Source: Chitinophagaceae bacterium (lineage in GTDB: Bacteria > Bacteroidota > Bacteroidia > Chitinophagales > Chitinophagaceae). Taken from it: a stretch of 64,000 bases of DNA. Below the pieces are notes generated by a model that saw only the letters and a program-made list of their open reading frames with translations, searched no databases and was not told the origin of the DNA. Below are positions 7,374-15,947 of the stretch, piece after piece. Both the position numbers and the translations under genes were made by a program. The stretch spans positions 1,426,001 to 1,490,000 of the forward strand of contig JALHNJ010000001.1 of assembly GCA_022843585.1 (NCBI GenBank). The letters run 5' to 3'. Each line of letters starts with the position of its first letter. The first letter of the stretch is position 1.

Positions 7374-7805
7374 ATGCTGAAAAAAATAATTCATACCGAC
7401 AATGCTAAAACCACCATCTTAATCCGTATGATTGTGGGAGCCGTTTTTTTATCTGAAGGCATACAGAAATTTTTATTCCCTGCCATTAGAGGTGCCGGAA
7501 GGTTTGAGAAAATAGGTTTGCCTTCACCTGAGTTTTTAGGAAACCTCGTAGGAGGTTTTGAAATTGTTTGCGGAGTAATGATATTACTTGGTTTATTTAC
7601 CCGATTGGCAAGTATTCCGCTAATTATAATTATGCTTGTGGCATTTGCTACCACCAAATCAGCAGTATATATAGAAAAAGGTTTTTGGGAACTGCTTCAC
7701 GGAAGCAGAACCGATTGGGCCATGCTGCTGGGCTGTATTTTTTTATTGATAAAAGGCGGTGGGTATTGGTCTGTAGATAAAATATTGATGAAAAATGGAA
7801 GATAA
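7374..7805 (+). CDS. DoxX family inner-membrane protein
   Basis: 143 residues with four transmembrane helices and the DoxX pattern: IRMIVGAVFLSEGIQKFLFP near the N-terminus, GLPSPEFLGNLVGGFEIVCG, then LGLFTRLASIPLIIIM. DoxX-like proteins are membrane subunits linked to quinone or thiol redox chemistry, but this subgroup has no defined reaction. Begins two bases after the cytochrome gene and overlaps chrA by 11 bases. Confidence 0.85.
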   Translation: MLKKIIHTDNAKTTILIRMIVGAVFLSEGIQKFLFPAIRGAGRFEKIGLPSPEFLGNLVGGFEIVCGVMILLGLFTRLASIPLIIIMLVAFATTKSAVYIEKGFWELLHGSRTDWAMLLGCIFLLIKGGGYWSVDKILMKNGR

Positions 7806-8925
7806 AGCAGACTTAAAAGATATAGCCAAACTTTTTTTAAAGCTTGGCATAATTGGTTTTGGTGGCCCTGCTGTTCATATTGCTATGATGCAGGAAGAAG
7901 TGGTAACAAAAAGAAAATGGCTGAGCGAACAACATTTTCTTGACTTAGTAGGTGCTACGAATTTGATACCCGGCCCAAACAGCACTGAAATGGCCATACA
8001 CATTGGCCACGAAAAAGGAGGTTGGAAAGGTTTAATTCTGGCAGGTCTTTGTTTTATTCTTCCCGCCGTTTTAATTACGGGAATTTTTGCGTGGCTGTAT
8101 AAAGAATACGGACAAGTTCCGGAAGTGCAACCATTTATTTATGGAATAAAGCCTGCCATCATCGCCATCATACTTGCTGCTATTTTTCCATTAGCAAAAA
8201 AATCGTTGAAAACAATTGAATTAGCTGTGATTGGAATTTTAGTATTAGTATGTTCATTACTCAACTTCAATGAAATTTATCTGCTTTTTGGAGCAGGTTT
8301 TCTTGCTTTATCCCTGGCATTTATACGAAGTAAGAAACTCAATAGCACTCATAGCATTTTCCCTTTTACATTTTTACAAATAACAAACACCAGCATCCTC
8401 ACTGCTACAAACTCCAATCTATTTTGGATATTTCTAAAAATCGGAGCCATCCTTTACGGAAGTGGTTATGTTTTATTTGCTTTCCTTGATACGGAACTGG
8501 TATCAACAGGTCTTTTATCAAGACAACAACTTATTGATGCTATTGCAGTGGGGCAGTTTACACCCGGGCCTGTTTTTTCATCGGTAACTTTTATCGGCTA
8601 TCAAATTAACGGCCTGCATGGTGCAATTGTTTCTACTGTAGGTATATTTCTTCCCTCTTTTTTATTTGTGGCACTGCTTAACCCGTTAGTTAAGAAAATG
8701 CGGAACTCAACGTTGTTCTCCTCTTTTTTGGATGCTGTAAATGTTGCTTCGGTAGCAATTATAGTTTCTGTATGTATTGCAATGGGGCAAGACAGCATTA
8801 CAGACTGGCGTACCATTTTGATTGCTGTTTTAAGTATTGCGTTGACATTTGGTTACCGAAAAATAAATAGTGCCTTTATAGTGTTAGGTGGTTCGTTACT
8901 TGGTTACTTATTGACGCTTATATGA
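7795..8925 (+). CDS. chrA: chromate transporter ChrA (two-domain CHR family)
   Basis: 376 residues, about ten to twelve hydrophobic segments in two homologous halves. Each half starts with the CHR signature: FLKLGIIGFGGPAVHIAMM with LVGATNLIPGPNSTEM (17-70), and FLKIGAILYGSGYVLFAFL with IAVGQFTPGPVFSS (about 215-262). Exports chromate, usually by antiport; many environmental homologues are sulfate/chromate transporters of unclear substrate. Overlaps doxX by 11 bases, so translated as one unit with the cytochrome. Confidence 0.9.
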   Translation: MEDKADLKDIAKLFLKLGIIGFGGPAVHIAMMQEEVVTKRKWLSEQHFLDLVGATNLIPGPNSTEMAIHIGHEKGGWKGLILAGLCFILPAVLITGIFAWLYKEYGQVPEVQPFIYGIKPAIIAIILAAIFPLAKKSLKTIELAVIGILVLVCSLLNFNEIYLLFGAGFLALSLAFIRSKKLNSTHSIFPFTFLQITNTSILTATNSNLFWIFLKIGAILYGSGYVLFAFLDTELVSTGLLSRQQLIDAIAVGQFTPGPVFSSVTFIGYQINGLHGAIVSTVGIFLPSFLFVALLNPLVKKMRNSTLFSSFLDAVNVASVAIIVSVCIAMGQDSITDWRTILIAVLSIALTFGYRKINSAFIVLGGSLLGYLLTLI

Positions 8926-9061
8926 AATCGGACAAAAAAAACTTTGCACCCAGTAATGAGGCTGATCCGACCAATGTTCATCTGTGTTACTGCAGTACAA
9001 GAGTGCGACGCAAGGGACGATGCCCAGTGAACGGGACGCCTGCTACAAAATATAATCTTAC

Positions 9062-9640
9062 CTATTCAGCAAGCACCCTGGTGATTTTTACAAACCTTTT
9101 TTTATAATGTTCGTTCAACGAACTAATGGTTACGCCATTCGCTTTGCCGGAGGAAGAATGAATGAACTTTAATGTATCTGTATTTTGAGTTACAATTCCC
9201 ATATGCCCAACAATGCGGATGGTGTCCACCGTGCCGGTAAATAAAATAAGATCGCCTTCTTTGGCAGCTTGCAGGTTTACCTCTTTGCCAACATTGGTAA
9301 AATCTACAGAAGATCTTGGCACCGAAATATTAAAGTGGTTGAAAACATGGGTGATGAAACCTGAACAATCAAATCCTACCGACGGATCAGTAGACGCATA
9401 CAAGTAGGGAACGCCTAATAAGGTTTGGGCATACGCTACCAGCTCATAGCCAGTGAGGCCCTTTATTTCATCTTGTAATGTATGTTCTGATTTTTTTTGT
9501 GGGAGGTTGGTTGTTGTTGAAGGTTGAATAGAATCTATCCTTACTAATTCTGTAGTTGGCTCATCCGTACTGTTGCCAGTTGGGTTATTACATGCCAGGC
9601 TGATGAATAGAAGAAGCAAACAAGGGGCACACTTTATCAT
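9062..9640 (-). CDS. NlpC/P60 family lipoprotein, cell-wall peptidase
   Basis: 192 residues. Lipobox at SLAC (Cys 17). NlpC/P60 domain about 65-190 with catalytic Cys 92 (GFDCSGF), His 146 (VGHMG) and a third polar residue at His 161 (FIHSSS). Such enzymes cut D-Glu-dipeptide bonds in peptidoglycan stem peptides. The linker (20-55) is Thr/Ser/Pro-rich. No partner gene; convergent with chrA. Confidence 0.88.
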   Translation of the reverse strand: MIKCAPCLLLLFISLACNNPTGNSTDEPTTELVRIDSIQPSTTTNLPQKKSEHTLQDEIKGLTGYELVAYAQTLLGVPYLYASTDPSVGFDCSGFITHVFNHFNISVPRSSVDFTNVGKEVNLQAAKEGDLILFTGTVDTIRIVGHMGIVTQNTDTLKFIHSSSGKANGVTISSLNEHYKKRFVKITRVLAE

Positions 9641-9708
9641 TTCAATTGAAAGTAAACAATTTTAGCCTACTGCCCATCAAAGAATGGAAGGCTGACTACA
9701 CAAGATCA

Positions 9709-10695
9709 TTACACTTTCACCATTGCCTCTTTATAATATTTTCCTTTATACTCCAGCGGCGACATACCGGTAATTTTTCTAAATACTTCCCGGAATGCTT
9801 TTACATCGGCATAGCCAACATCATACATTACTTCATTAATTGTTTTCCGGTTTGTTTCAAAGGCTTTTTTGGCGGCTTCTATTTTTACCCGTTGTGCATA
9901 TTCTATAGGTGTGTTGCCGGTGGCTTTAATAAACCGGCGGTCAAAATTTCTTCTGCCTACATTGAAGCGGGAGGATAAGGCATCAATCGTCAATTTTTCT
10001 TCTACATGCTGTTCTATATAGGCCTGTGCCTGCTGTATCATTTCATCATTATGTTTTTTTTGCCCGGTAAAAATGGCAAACTCAGACTGTGTGTTCCGGT
10101 CCATTTCTATTTGAAATACTTTGGAACAATAGATAGCTGTGCTGCGGTCATAATATTTCTCGATCAGGTAGATCATCAGGTTTAAAAATGAATAGGCACC
10201 ACCATTGGTATAAATCCCATTTTCATCGGTGATCAATGCGTCGATCTGCAAATTCACTTTTGGAAATAGTTGCCGGAAATTTTCTGCAACCGACCAATGG
10301 GTAGAACAGCTTTTTCCATCCAGCAAACCGGAAGCCGCCAGCATAAATGCGCCGGTACAAATAGTGGCGATGGCTGCACCTTTTTTGTATTGTTTATCCA
10401 GCCAGTGTATCAACGGTTCATTTCCGGCCAATGCCAAATTATAATTATGGTTTAATGAGGGAATAATGATAAGGTCTGTTTTAGTAATGGCCGACAGCGT
10501 AGTGTGTGGTGTTACCGTAAATAATCCATCATTAAAATGTACTTTTTTAGAAAGGCCGGCCAATTGGATTTTAAACATTTCCTTTTTAGTATGTTGTTTC
10601 CAATAGGCATTTGCTTTGCTGAATATTTCGTAAGTGCCGGTAATGCTGCTGAGATTATTTTCACCTTCCGGAATAATAATGGTTAGCTGTTTCAT
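9709..10695 (-). CDS. GlxA-type AraC family regulator (DJ-1/PfpI plus AraC HTH)
   Basis: 328 residues from the ATG at 10695 (MKQLTIIIPEGENN); the upstream ATG at 10734 adds 13 unlikely residues. Residues 1-175 form a DJ-1/PfpI-like domain with the nucleophile-elbow segment IATICTGAFMLAASGLLDG; residues 220-320 are a double helix-turn-helix ending RKITGMSPLEYKGKYYK. Such regulators act on adjacent genes; the divergent DinB/SRPBCC pair starts 122 bases away and is the natural candidate target. Ligand unknown. Confidence 0.88.
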   Translation of the reverse strand: MKQLTIIIPEGENNLSSITGTYEIFSKANAYWKQHTKKEMFKIQLAGLSKKVHFNDGLFTVTPHTTLSAITKTDLIIIPSLNHNYNLALAGNEPLIHWLDKQYKKGAAIATICTGAFMLAASGLLDGKSCSTHWSVAENFRQLFPKVNLQIDALITDENGIYTNGGAYSFLNLMIYLIEKYYDRSTAIYCSKVFQIEMDRNTQSEFAIFTGQKKHNDEMIQQAQAYIEQHVEEKLTIDALSSRFNVGRRNFDRRFIKATGNTPIEYAQRVKIEAAKKAFETNRKTINEVMYDVGYADVKAFREVFRKITGMSPLEYKGKYYKEAMVKV

Positions 10696-10817
10696 TGCTT
10701 TGTTTGAACAAAGGTAATTATCAGGCTTGTCCAAATCAACCCGTCAGAATGTCTATTTTGCCCCACATATAAATAAGGAGAAGGCAATATTTTTACGCTA
10801 CTAAAAGTTAAACTACC

Positions 10818-11297
10818 ATGACAACTACAGAAATAGCCGTTAAAATGATTTTTGACCGGTGGAATGCTTCCCTAAAGAACTGCAACGACTTACTCAATTC
10901 ATTAAGTGATGAAACCTTGCAAAAAGAAATTGCCCCTGGCAAAAACAGGGGCATTTATTTATTAGGACATCTTGTGGCCGTGCATGATGATATGCTGATA
11001 TTATTGGATATGGGTGAGAAAATGTACCCGGAATTGTATGAACCATTTTTGAAAGCTGCGGATAAAGCAACCGATCAATTACCAACTGTTGCAGCATTAA
11101 GAGATTGCTGGAATAAGCAATGTGAAGTATTGAAGCAAAAGTTTGATAGCCTGCAACCAACAGATTGGTTTCAAAAACATACAGCCGTTTCTGCCGAAGA
11201 CTTTGCTAACGAACCGCATCGTAATAAATTAAACATAATTATTACCAGAACAACTCATTTGCAATATCATCTGGGGCAAATGCAATTATTAAAATAA
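10818..11297 (+). CDS. DinB family protein
   Basis: 159 residues, four-helix-bundle DinB type with spaced His residues (LLGHLVAVHDDML at about 50-62 and THLQYHLGQMQLL at the C-terminus), the usual metal-binding triad of this superfamily. Likely a metal-dependent thiol-S-transferase-like or unknown activity. Followed 12 bases later by the double SRPBCC gene; divergent from the GlxA-type regulator. Confidence 0.8.
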   Translation: MTTTEIAVKMIFDRWNASLKNCNDLLNSLSDETLQKEIAPGKNRGIYLLGHLVAVHDDMLILLDMGEKMYPELYEPFLKAADKATDQLPTVAALRDCWNKQCEVLKQKFDSLQPTDWFQKHTAVSAEDFANEPHRNKLNIIITRTTHLQYHLGQMQLLK

Positions 11298-11309
11298 AAA
11301 CTTGCAACA

Positions 11310-12218
11310 ATGTCATCAAATTTTACAACAACTATTGTAGTTGATAATTCAGCCAACGAAGTTTTTGAGGCCATCAATAATGTTAGAGGTTGGTGGAGTG
11401 AAGAAATTGAAGGGACAACAGACAAGTTAAATGAAGAATGGAATTATCATTACCAGGATGTGCATCGCTGCCAAATGAAAATTATAGAATTAGTTCCTAA
11501 CCAGAAAGTAGTATGGCAGGTGCTGGACAACTATTTTAGTTTTACCAACAACAAAGAAGAATGGAAAGGCGATACCATTGTTTTTGAAATAACGGAGACG
11601 AATAGCAAAACACAACTCCGGGTAACTCAAATCGGGTTGACACCTGAGAATGAATGCTATGATATTTGTCATAATGCCTGGACTACCTATATCCAAAAAA
11701 GTTTGTATAGTTTGATAACAACAGGAGTGGGGCAGCCGAATAGCAAAGACAATCCACAAACGGAAGATGAAAAGAAATTGACAGCAAATTTTACTACTAC
11801 TTTTTTTGTAAACCAAAATCCGACAGAAGTTTTTGCTGCCATTACCAATGTGCGGGGCTGGTGGCAGGGAGAAATTGAAGGCAGCACAGATAAACTACAT
11901 GATGAGTTTACTTATCAAATGGCTGATATGCATTTCTCCAAACAAAAAGTAGTGGAGTTGGTTCCGAATGAAAAATTAGTTTGGCTTGTTACGGAAAGTA
12001 AACTGAATTTTATAAGCGATAAAACAGAATGGACCGGAACAAAAATTGTTTTTGAGATCAATTCCATAAACAACAAAACACAGGTTAGGTTTACACATAT
12101 TGGTTTAGTGCCATCGGTGGAATGTTATGGTGGTTGCTCGGGTGCATGGGAGCAGCTCATCCAGAAAAGTTTATTTAGTTTGATAACAACAGGTAAGGGA
12201 ACAAAGGTGTTTGGATAG
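11310..12218 (+). CDS. tandem double SRPBCC (AHSA1-like) domain protein
   Basis: 302 residues made of two copies of the same START/AHSA1 fold: residues 1-145 and about 155-302. Both copies show FTTT-x-x-VxxxxxEVFxAIxNVRGWW, EGxTDKL, the VELVPNxKxVW strand, and a C-terminal IQKSLxSLITTG. The copies differ at many positions, so the duplication is not recent. Single-domain homologues bind hydrophobic ligands. Co-transcribed with the DinB gene. Confidence 0.85.
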   Translation: MSSNFTTTIVVDNSANEVFEAINNVRGWWSEEIEGTTDKLNEEWNYHYQDVHRCQMKIIELVPNQKVVWQVLDNYFSFTNNKEEWKGDTIVFEITETNSKTQLRVTQIGLTPENECYDICHNAWTTYIQKSLYSLITTGVGQPNSKDNPQTEDEKKLTANFTTTFFVNQNPTEVFAAITNVRGWWQGEIEGSTDKLHDEFTYQMADMHFSKQKVVELVPNEKLVWLVTESKLNFISDKTEWTGTKIVFEINSINNKTQVRFTHIGLVPSVECYGGCSGAWEQLIQKSLFSLITTGKGTKVFG

Positions 12219-12255
12219 ATGATGGCTTCAGAAAACAGGCAATTTACTATTTATA

Positions 12256-12669
12256 CTACATCTGACCCGATGCAGTCATCTCATTAAGCTTATACACTGC
12301 AAATAGAATGAACAAGAATAAGATGATGCTAAAAATAAGGATCATTAAATAACCACCCTTGGTATCTATCGCATATTTAGCAGGCTGATCGGGTAAATAA
12401 ATTACCTCAAACGCATCGCCAATTCTATATTTTCCAGGAGATACGGTTGCTTTTGCAGTATAGGATTTGCTTGTTGTGCGGTCTTTATACTCAATTCTAA
12501 TAACGTCAACTGATCCGCCTCTTGGCATACGTATATTCCTGATATGTTGGATAGTGCCGTTTGTATGTATGCCTTCTTTTTTAATTTTGGCCGCTTTCCT
12601 CATTCTAATTGCAGTAAGCACAAGCGGAAATGCACCAAGAAGAATTAGAAGAATATAGAGGAGTATCAT
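12256..12669 (-). CDS. DUF3592-like membrane protein
   Basis: 137 residues. Transmembrane helices at about 2-20 and 108-128 enclose a soluble beta domain (VIRIEYKDRTTSKSYTAKAT, GDAFEVIYLPDQPAKYAID) typical of DUF3592. Function not established. Its stop lies 37 bases from the stop of the convergent SRPBCC gene. Confidence 0.7.
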   Translation of the reverse strand: MILLYILLILLGAFPLVLTAIRMRKAAKIKKEGIHTNGTIQHIRNIRMPRGGSVDVIRIEYKDRTTSKSYTAKATVSPGKYRIGDAFEVIYLPDQPAKYAIDTKGGYLMILIFSIILFLFILFAVYKLNEMTASGQM

Positions 12670-12809
12670 AGTAAAGGTTTTGGTATAGTGAATGCTGTGC
12701 TTTTAAAAGTACAAAAAAATCGATTTAAGTGTAGTTGCATAGCTGGCACGGGCCAGAAAGTGGTAGGGTATTTGTAATATTGCTTTCTTTCACATTTAAT
12801 TATTTAACA

Positions 12810-13451
12810 ATGAAAAATTATAGTAACATTTTCCCCGTTCTGTGCATTTTGTTAGCTGGTGGTATTATTTTTTCCTGCAACACTGCAGAAGATAAAGCAA
12901 CAGGACCCGGATCAACTGATAGCATTACTAAATTAATTGATACTGCTATGCATGACAACAATACTATGCATGATACAATGCCAACGCCTATCGTTACTGC
13001 TGCTGTTGCTACGATCAGCAGTACCTATGCAGATACCCTTGTAAATGGAATGGCTACATTTGAAACCATAGCAGATGGAAAAGTAAAAATGACATTGGAT
13101 ATTATCGTGCCTGAAAAAGCAAGTAAATCTGTGGCAGTTCATCTTCATGAGCATGGAGACTGTGGAGATAATGGGAAAGCATCACATGGTCATTGGAACC
13201 CTACTAATGTTCAACATGGTAAATGGGGAACCGGCAGTTTTCATACAGGTGATATTGGCAATGTAAAACTGGATGCAAAAGGAAAAGGGACTTTTACAAT
13301 TACTACTGACCTTTGGACATTGGGAGGAAGTTTCAATAAAAATATTGTTGGTAAAGCGATCATTGTACACAGTGGAGTAGATGATTTTACTACACAGCCT
13401 ACCGGCAATGCAGGTAACAGAATTGGTTGCGGATTGATAGCGGCGAAATAA
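12810..13451 (+). CDS. sodC: Cu/Zn superoxide dismutase lipoprotein
   Basis: 213 residues from the ATG at 12810 (an upstream in-frame ATG at 12735 would bury the signal peptide). Lipobox IIFSC, Cys 23. Catalytic domain about 70-213: copper/zinc ligands in VHLHEHGDCGDNGKASHGHW, then HGKWGTGSFHTGDIGN, a late copper His in IIVHSGVDDF, and the active-site Arg in GNAGNRIGCG. Converts periplasmic superoxide to peroxide. A Thr/Met-rich linker (33-66) tethers it to the membrane. Confidence 0.92.
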   Translation: MKNYSNIFPVLCILLAGGIIFSCNTAEDKATGPGSTDSITKLIDTAMHDNNTMHDTMPTPIVTAAVATISSTYADTLVNGMATFETIADGKVKMTLDIIVPEKASKSVAVHLHEHGDCGDNGKASHGHWNPTNVQHGKWGTGSFHTGDIGNVKLDAKGKGTFTITTDLWTLGGSFNKNIVGKAIIVHSGVDDFTTQPTGNAGNRIGCGLIAAK

Positions 13452-13640
13452 TTTTTATAGATGGGGGATAGCTTCTTTAAGAGCTATTCCTTTATCTCTT
13501 TTGCTTATGCACAGCCCTTTTGTTGCAGTAATCTGTTTCCCCGCAAACTCAATTCATACCCTGAAATATACAACTGGTGCAATTTTACAAAACAGGGGAG
13601 TATTGATATACGGTACCTTTCGGAGCTAAAACCTATCAGT

Positions 13641-14453
13641 ATGAACCCAAACAAAGCACTCTGGGAAAAAGGTGATTTTACCCGCCTTGCGCAAACGATG
13701 CGTGAAAGTGGTACTGAATTAGTTGCAAAACTTAATATCACCAAGGGTCTTGATGTACTCGACCTGGGTTGTGGTGATGGCACTACTGCTATTCCCGAAG
13801 CAAAGCTGGGTGCTAATGTTCTCGGCGTTGATATTGCCAGCAATTTAGTGGCGGCTGGTAATAAACGAATCCAGGAGGAAGGCATTGCAAATTGCAGCAT
13901 TCAGGAAGGCGATGCAACTGATCTGAAAGATTTAAAAGATCAAAGTTTTGATGTTGTAGTTACCATCTTCGGTGCCATGTTTGCACCAAAGCCAATGGAT
14001 GTAGCCAAAGAAATGGTTCGGGTAACCCGCTCTGGTGGACGAATTATAATGGGGAATTGGATACCCGGCGACCCCACTTTGGTAGCACAAATTTTAAAGA
14101 TCAGTTCTGCATATACACCGCCACCACCAGAAGGTTTTGTAAGCCCGATGTTGTGGGGAGTAGAAGAACATGTTATTGAACGTTTCCGTAATGCTGGTAT
14201 CGCAAAGGAAAATATTTCTTTTATCCGGGATACATTTACTTTCAATGCACCTTATTCACCGGCAGAATTTGTTTCTAATTTCAAGAATTATTATGGCCCT
14301 ACCATGAATGCATTTGAAGCAGCCGAAAAAAATGGAAAAGCGGAGGAGCTGCAACAAGAATTAGAAACTTTGTTCAATGCACAAAACAAAAGTACAGAGC
14401 AGAATAAAACTTCTATACCGGCTACTTTTTTACGGGTAACGGTGCAGTGTTGA
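13641..14453 (+). CDS. class I SAM-dependent methyltransferase
   Basis: 270 residues from the ATG at 13641 (MNPNKALWEKGDF), chosen because the 60 codons upstream look non-coding. Rossmann methyltransferase with motif I VLDLGCGDGTTAIP, motif II LGVDIA and motif IV DVVVTIFGAMFAP. Typical of UbiE/COQ5-like or small-molecule methyltransferases; no substrate can be named. Ends before the terminator at 14482. Confidence 0.85.
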   Translation: MNPNKALWEKGDFTRLAQTMRESGTELVAKLNITKGLDVLDLGCGDGTTAIPEAKLGANVLGVDIASNLVAAGNKRIQEEGIANCSIQEGDATDLKDLKDQSFDVVVTIFGAMFAPKPMDVAKEMVRVTRSGGRIIMGNWIPGDPTLVAQILKISSAYTPPPPEGFVSPMLWGVEEHVIERFRNAGIAKENISFIRDTFTFNAPYSPAEFVSNFKNYYGPTMNAFEAAEKNGKAEELQQELETLFNAQNKSTEQNKTSIPATFLRVTVQC

Positions 14454-14481
14454 GATTGTGTTTGAACAGAAGTCATTTAAA

Positions 14482-14513
14482 AAGCCCGGTGCAATTATAT
14501 CTGCATCGGGCTT
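14482..14513. terminator. terminator between convergent methyltransferase and DUF3667 genes
   Basis: AAGCCCGGTGCA (14482-14493) pairs with TGCATCGGGCTT (14502-14513), one G-T pair, 8-base loop; T-rich on the right and A-rich on the left, so usable in both directions. Confidence 0.75.
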
Positions 14514-14536
14514 CTTATTTATGTGGAGATTATATT

Positions 14537-15331
14537 TTACACCAGTTTACTTAACCACATCAACAGGTAGGCAGATGCAAGCATGAGTGATAATATAATA
14601 AATGCACCAATAGTACAAGTAATACCTACCCGGATCTTATTTTTTGCGGGGTTGATAAACTTATACAACGCAAAACTGGCATACGATACCATCATTACCA
14701 GGTTCACCATTTCCATACTGCGGATAAAGACACCATTGCGTACCCAGCCGGTTAAAAAATAAATTACACTTTGTATCAATACACCTTGTGCAAGGATGAA
14801 CATGATAATAATTGCATTCTCTGCAAAATTGAACCGGTGTTTTAAGATGCGGAAAAAATAATAACAGAAGATGGCGCAAACAGGTATGGCCAACAACATG
14901 TATAAATAGGTATGTTCCAGGAACCACCATTGCGAAGCATCATACTCTTTAATGAATTCTACTTCTTTTGGCGACATGGTTAGTAATTCCTGTTCATCAT
15001 AATAATGCAGGTTGGTGATCTTAACGGCAAATAAGTTAAGCACCAGCATAATAGCCAGGTAAGTAATCGGATTGAAATAACGTTTGCGACGACCTTCCAG
15101 GTATTCCCAGATAGCCGCACCGGGCCGTCGGAATAATTGATGCACATTATAAAAGAAACCACTGTCTATATGAAAAATGGCATGCGGAATATCATGCAAT
15201 AATGATTTCAGGTGGATGCGGTGTTCGTCATGCTTTTGCCCGCAATGGGAGCAATATTTTTTCTGAATATACTCACCACAGTTGTTGCAGGTAGCAATAG
15301 AACTTGTATTGTTAGTAAATTGGCTGGACAT
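14537..15331 (-). CDS. DUF3667 membrane protein with zinc ribbon
   Basis: 264 residues. N-terminal zinc ribbon CNNCGEYIQKKYCSHCGQ (about 15-32), then the DUF3667 hallmark HLKSLLHDIPHAIFHIDSGF and FRRPGAAIWEYLEGRRKRYF, then about five transmembrane helices. Common in Bacteroidota; function unknown. Confidence 0.85.
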   Translation of the reverse strand: MSSQFTNNTSSIATCNNCGEYIQKKYCSHCGQKHDEHRIHLKSLLHDIPHAIFHIDSGFFYNVHQLFRRPGAAIWEYLEGRRKRYFNPITYLAIMLVLNLFAVKITNLHYYDEQELLTMSPKEVEFIKEYDASQWWFLEHTYLYMLLAIPVCAIFCYYFFRILKHRFNFAENAIIIMFILAQGVLIQSVIYFLTGWVRNGVFIRSMEMVNLVMMVSYASFALYKFINPAKNKIRVGITCTIGAFIILSLMLASAYLLMWLSKLV

Positions 15332-15471
15332 ACATTCTTACAACGAGTTGTTTTGCTGAAAACGTAATAATGCCTAAAGCTACGGTTGGTTTGTTTCCGC
15401 CAATGCTGCTGGTTGTATGAATTGAGAATTATTGAAGATGAATTGTGCTATTCTAATCACAATAAAAAATC

Positions 15472-15514
15472 AAATGCCAGATCTACCGGTACAAGTACGG
15501 GTAATCTGGCATTT
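15472..15514. terminator. long palindromic terminator upstream of the DUF3667 gene
   Basis: Perfect 11-bp outer stem (AAATGCCAGAT 15472-15482, ATCTGGCATTT 15504-15514) enclosing an inner near-palindrome (TACC...GGTA), making a 43-base hairpin followed by T on the plus strand and preceded by A. On the minus strand it would terminate the 61-residue membrane gene that ends at 15555. Confidence 0.7.
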
Positions 15515-15554
15515 TGATAGTATAAAAAATATGAGAAAAAATTCTGCTATCAGC

Positions 15555-15740
15555 TTATACCTTAATTCCTTTTATAGAATCCAGTAAGCCAAAAGCTTGT
15601 AATAGCCAAAGCACAATTGCTATAACCACTACAATGTTTAAAATGTTTTTGATTTTACCGTCCATTGGAATGTAGGAGTTGATAAGCCAAAGCAGTACTC
15701 CAGCGACGATAAGTACAATAATGATAGTTACGAGGGACAT
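15555..15740 (-). CDS. 61-residue membrane protein, Thivi_2564-like
   Basis: Two hydrophobic helices, about 4-22 and 33-50, with PMDGKIKNILN between them. This two-helix pattern with a WLINSYIPMDGKIK-type turn is that of the Thivi_2564 family of small membrane proteins. Function unknown. Own terminator at 15472. Confidence 0.7.
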   Translation of the reverse strand: MSLVTIIIVLIVAGVLLWLINSYIPMDGKIKNILNIVVVIAIVLWLLQAFGLLDSIKGIKV

Positions 15741-15947
15741 AATAATTAATTTTGTAAGTATTGTTCAAAGTTGGTGCCATATAATTGTGTTAATGTATGG
15801 CGTTACATAGTCAATAACAATTGCTGTTAAAGCGGGGAAACTGGGAAATATTTCCCGATAATGGGGAATGAACAACCAATACAGCATTATATAAAGGAGT
15901 CTTCTCAGTTAACTGCAGTAATTAAATCGAGAAGAAAGAGGCGAAAT

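Noticed and set aside
8922-9107. 61-codon frame overlapping the chrA stop
   Set aside because: Composition unlike protein, runs into the convergent NlpC gene; better explained by the short GC-rich element.
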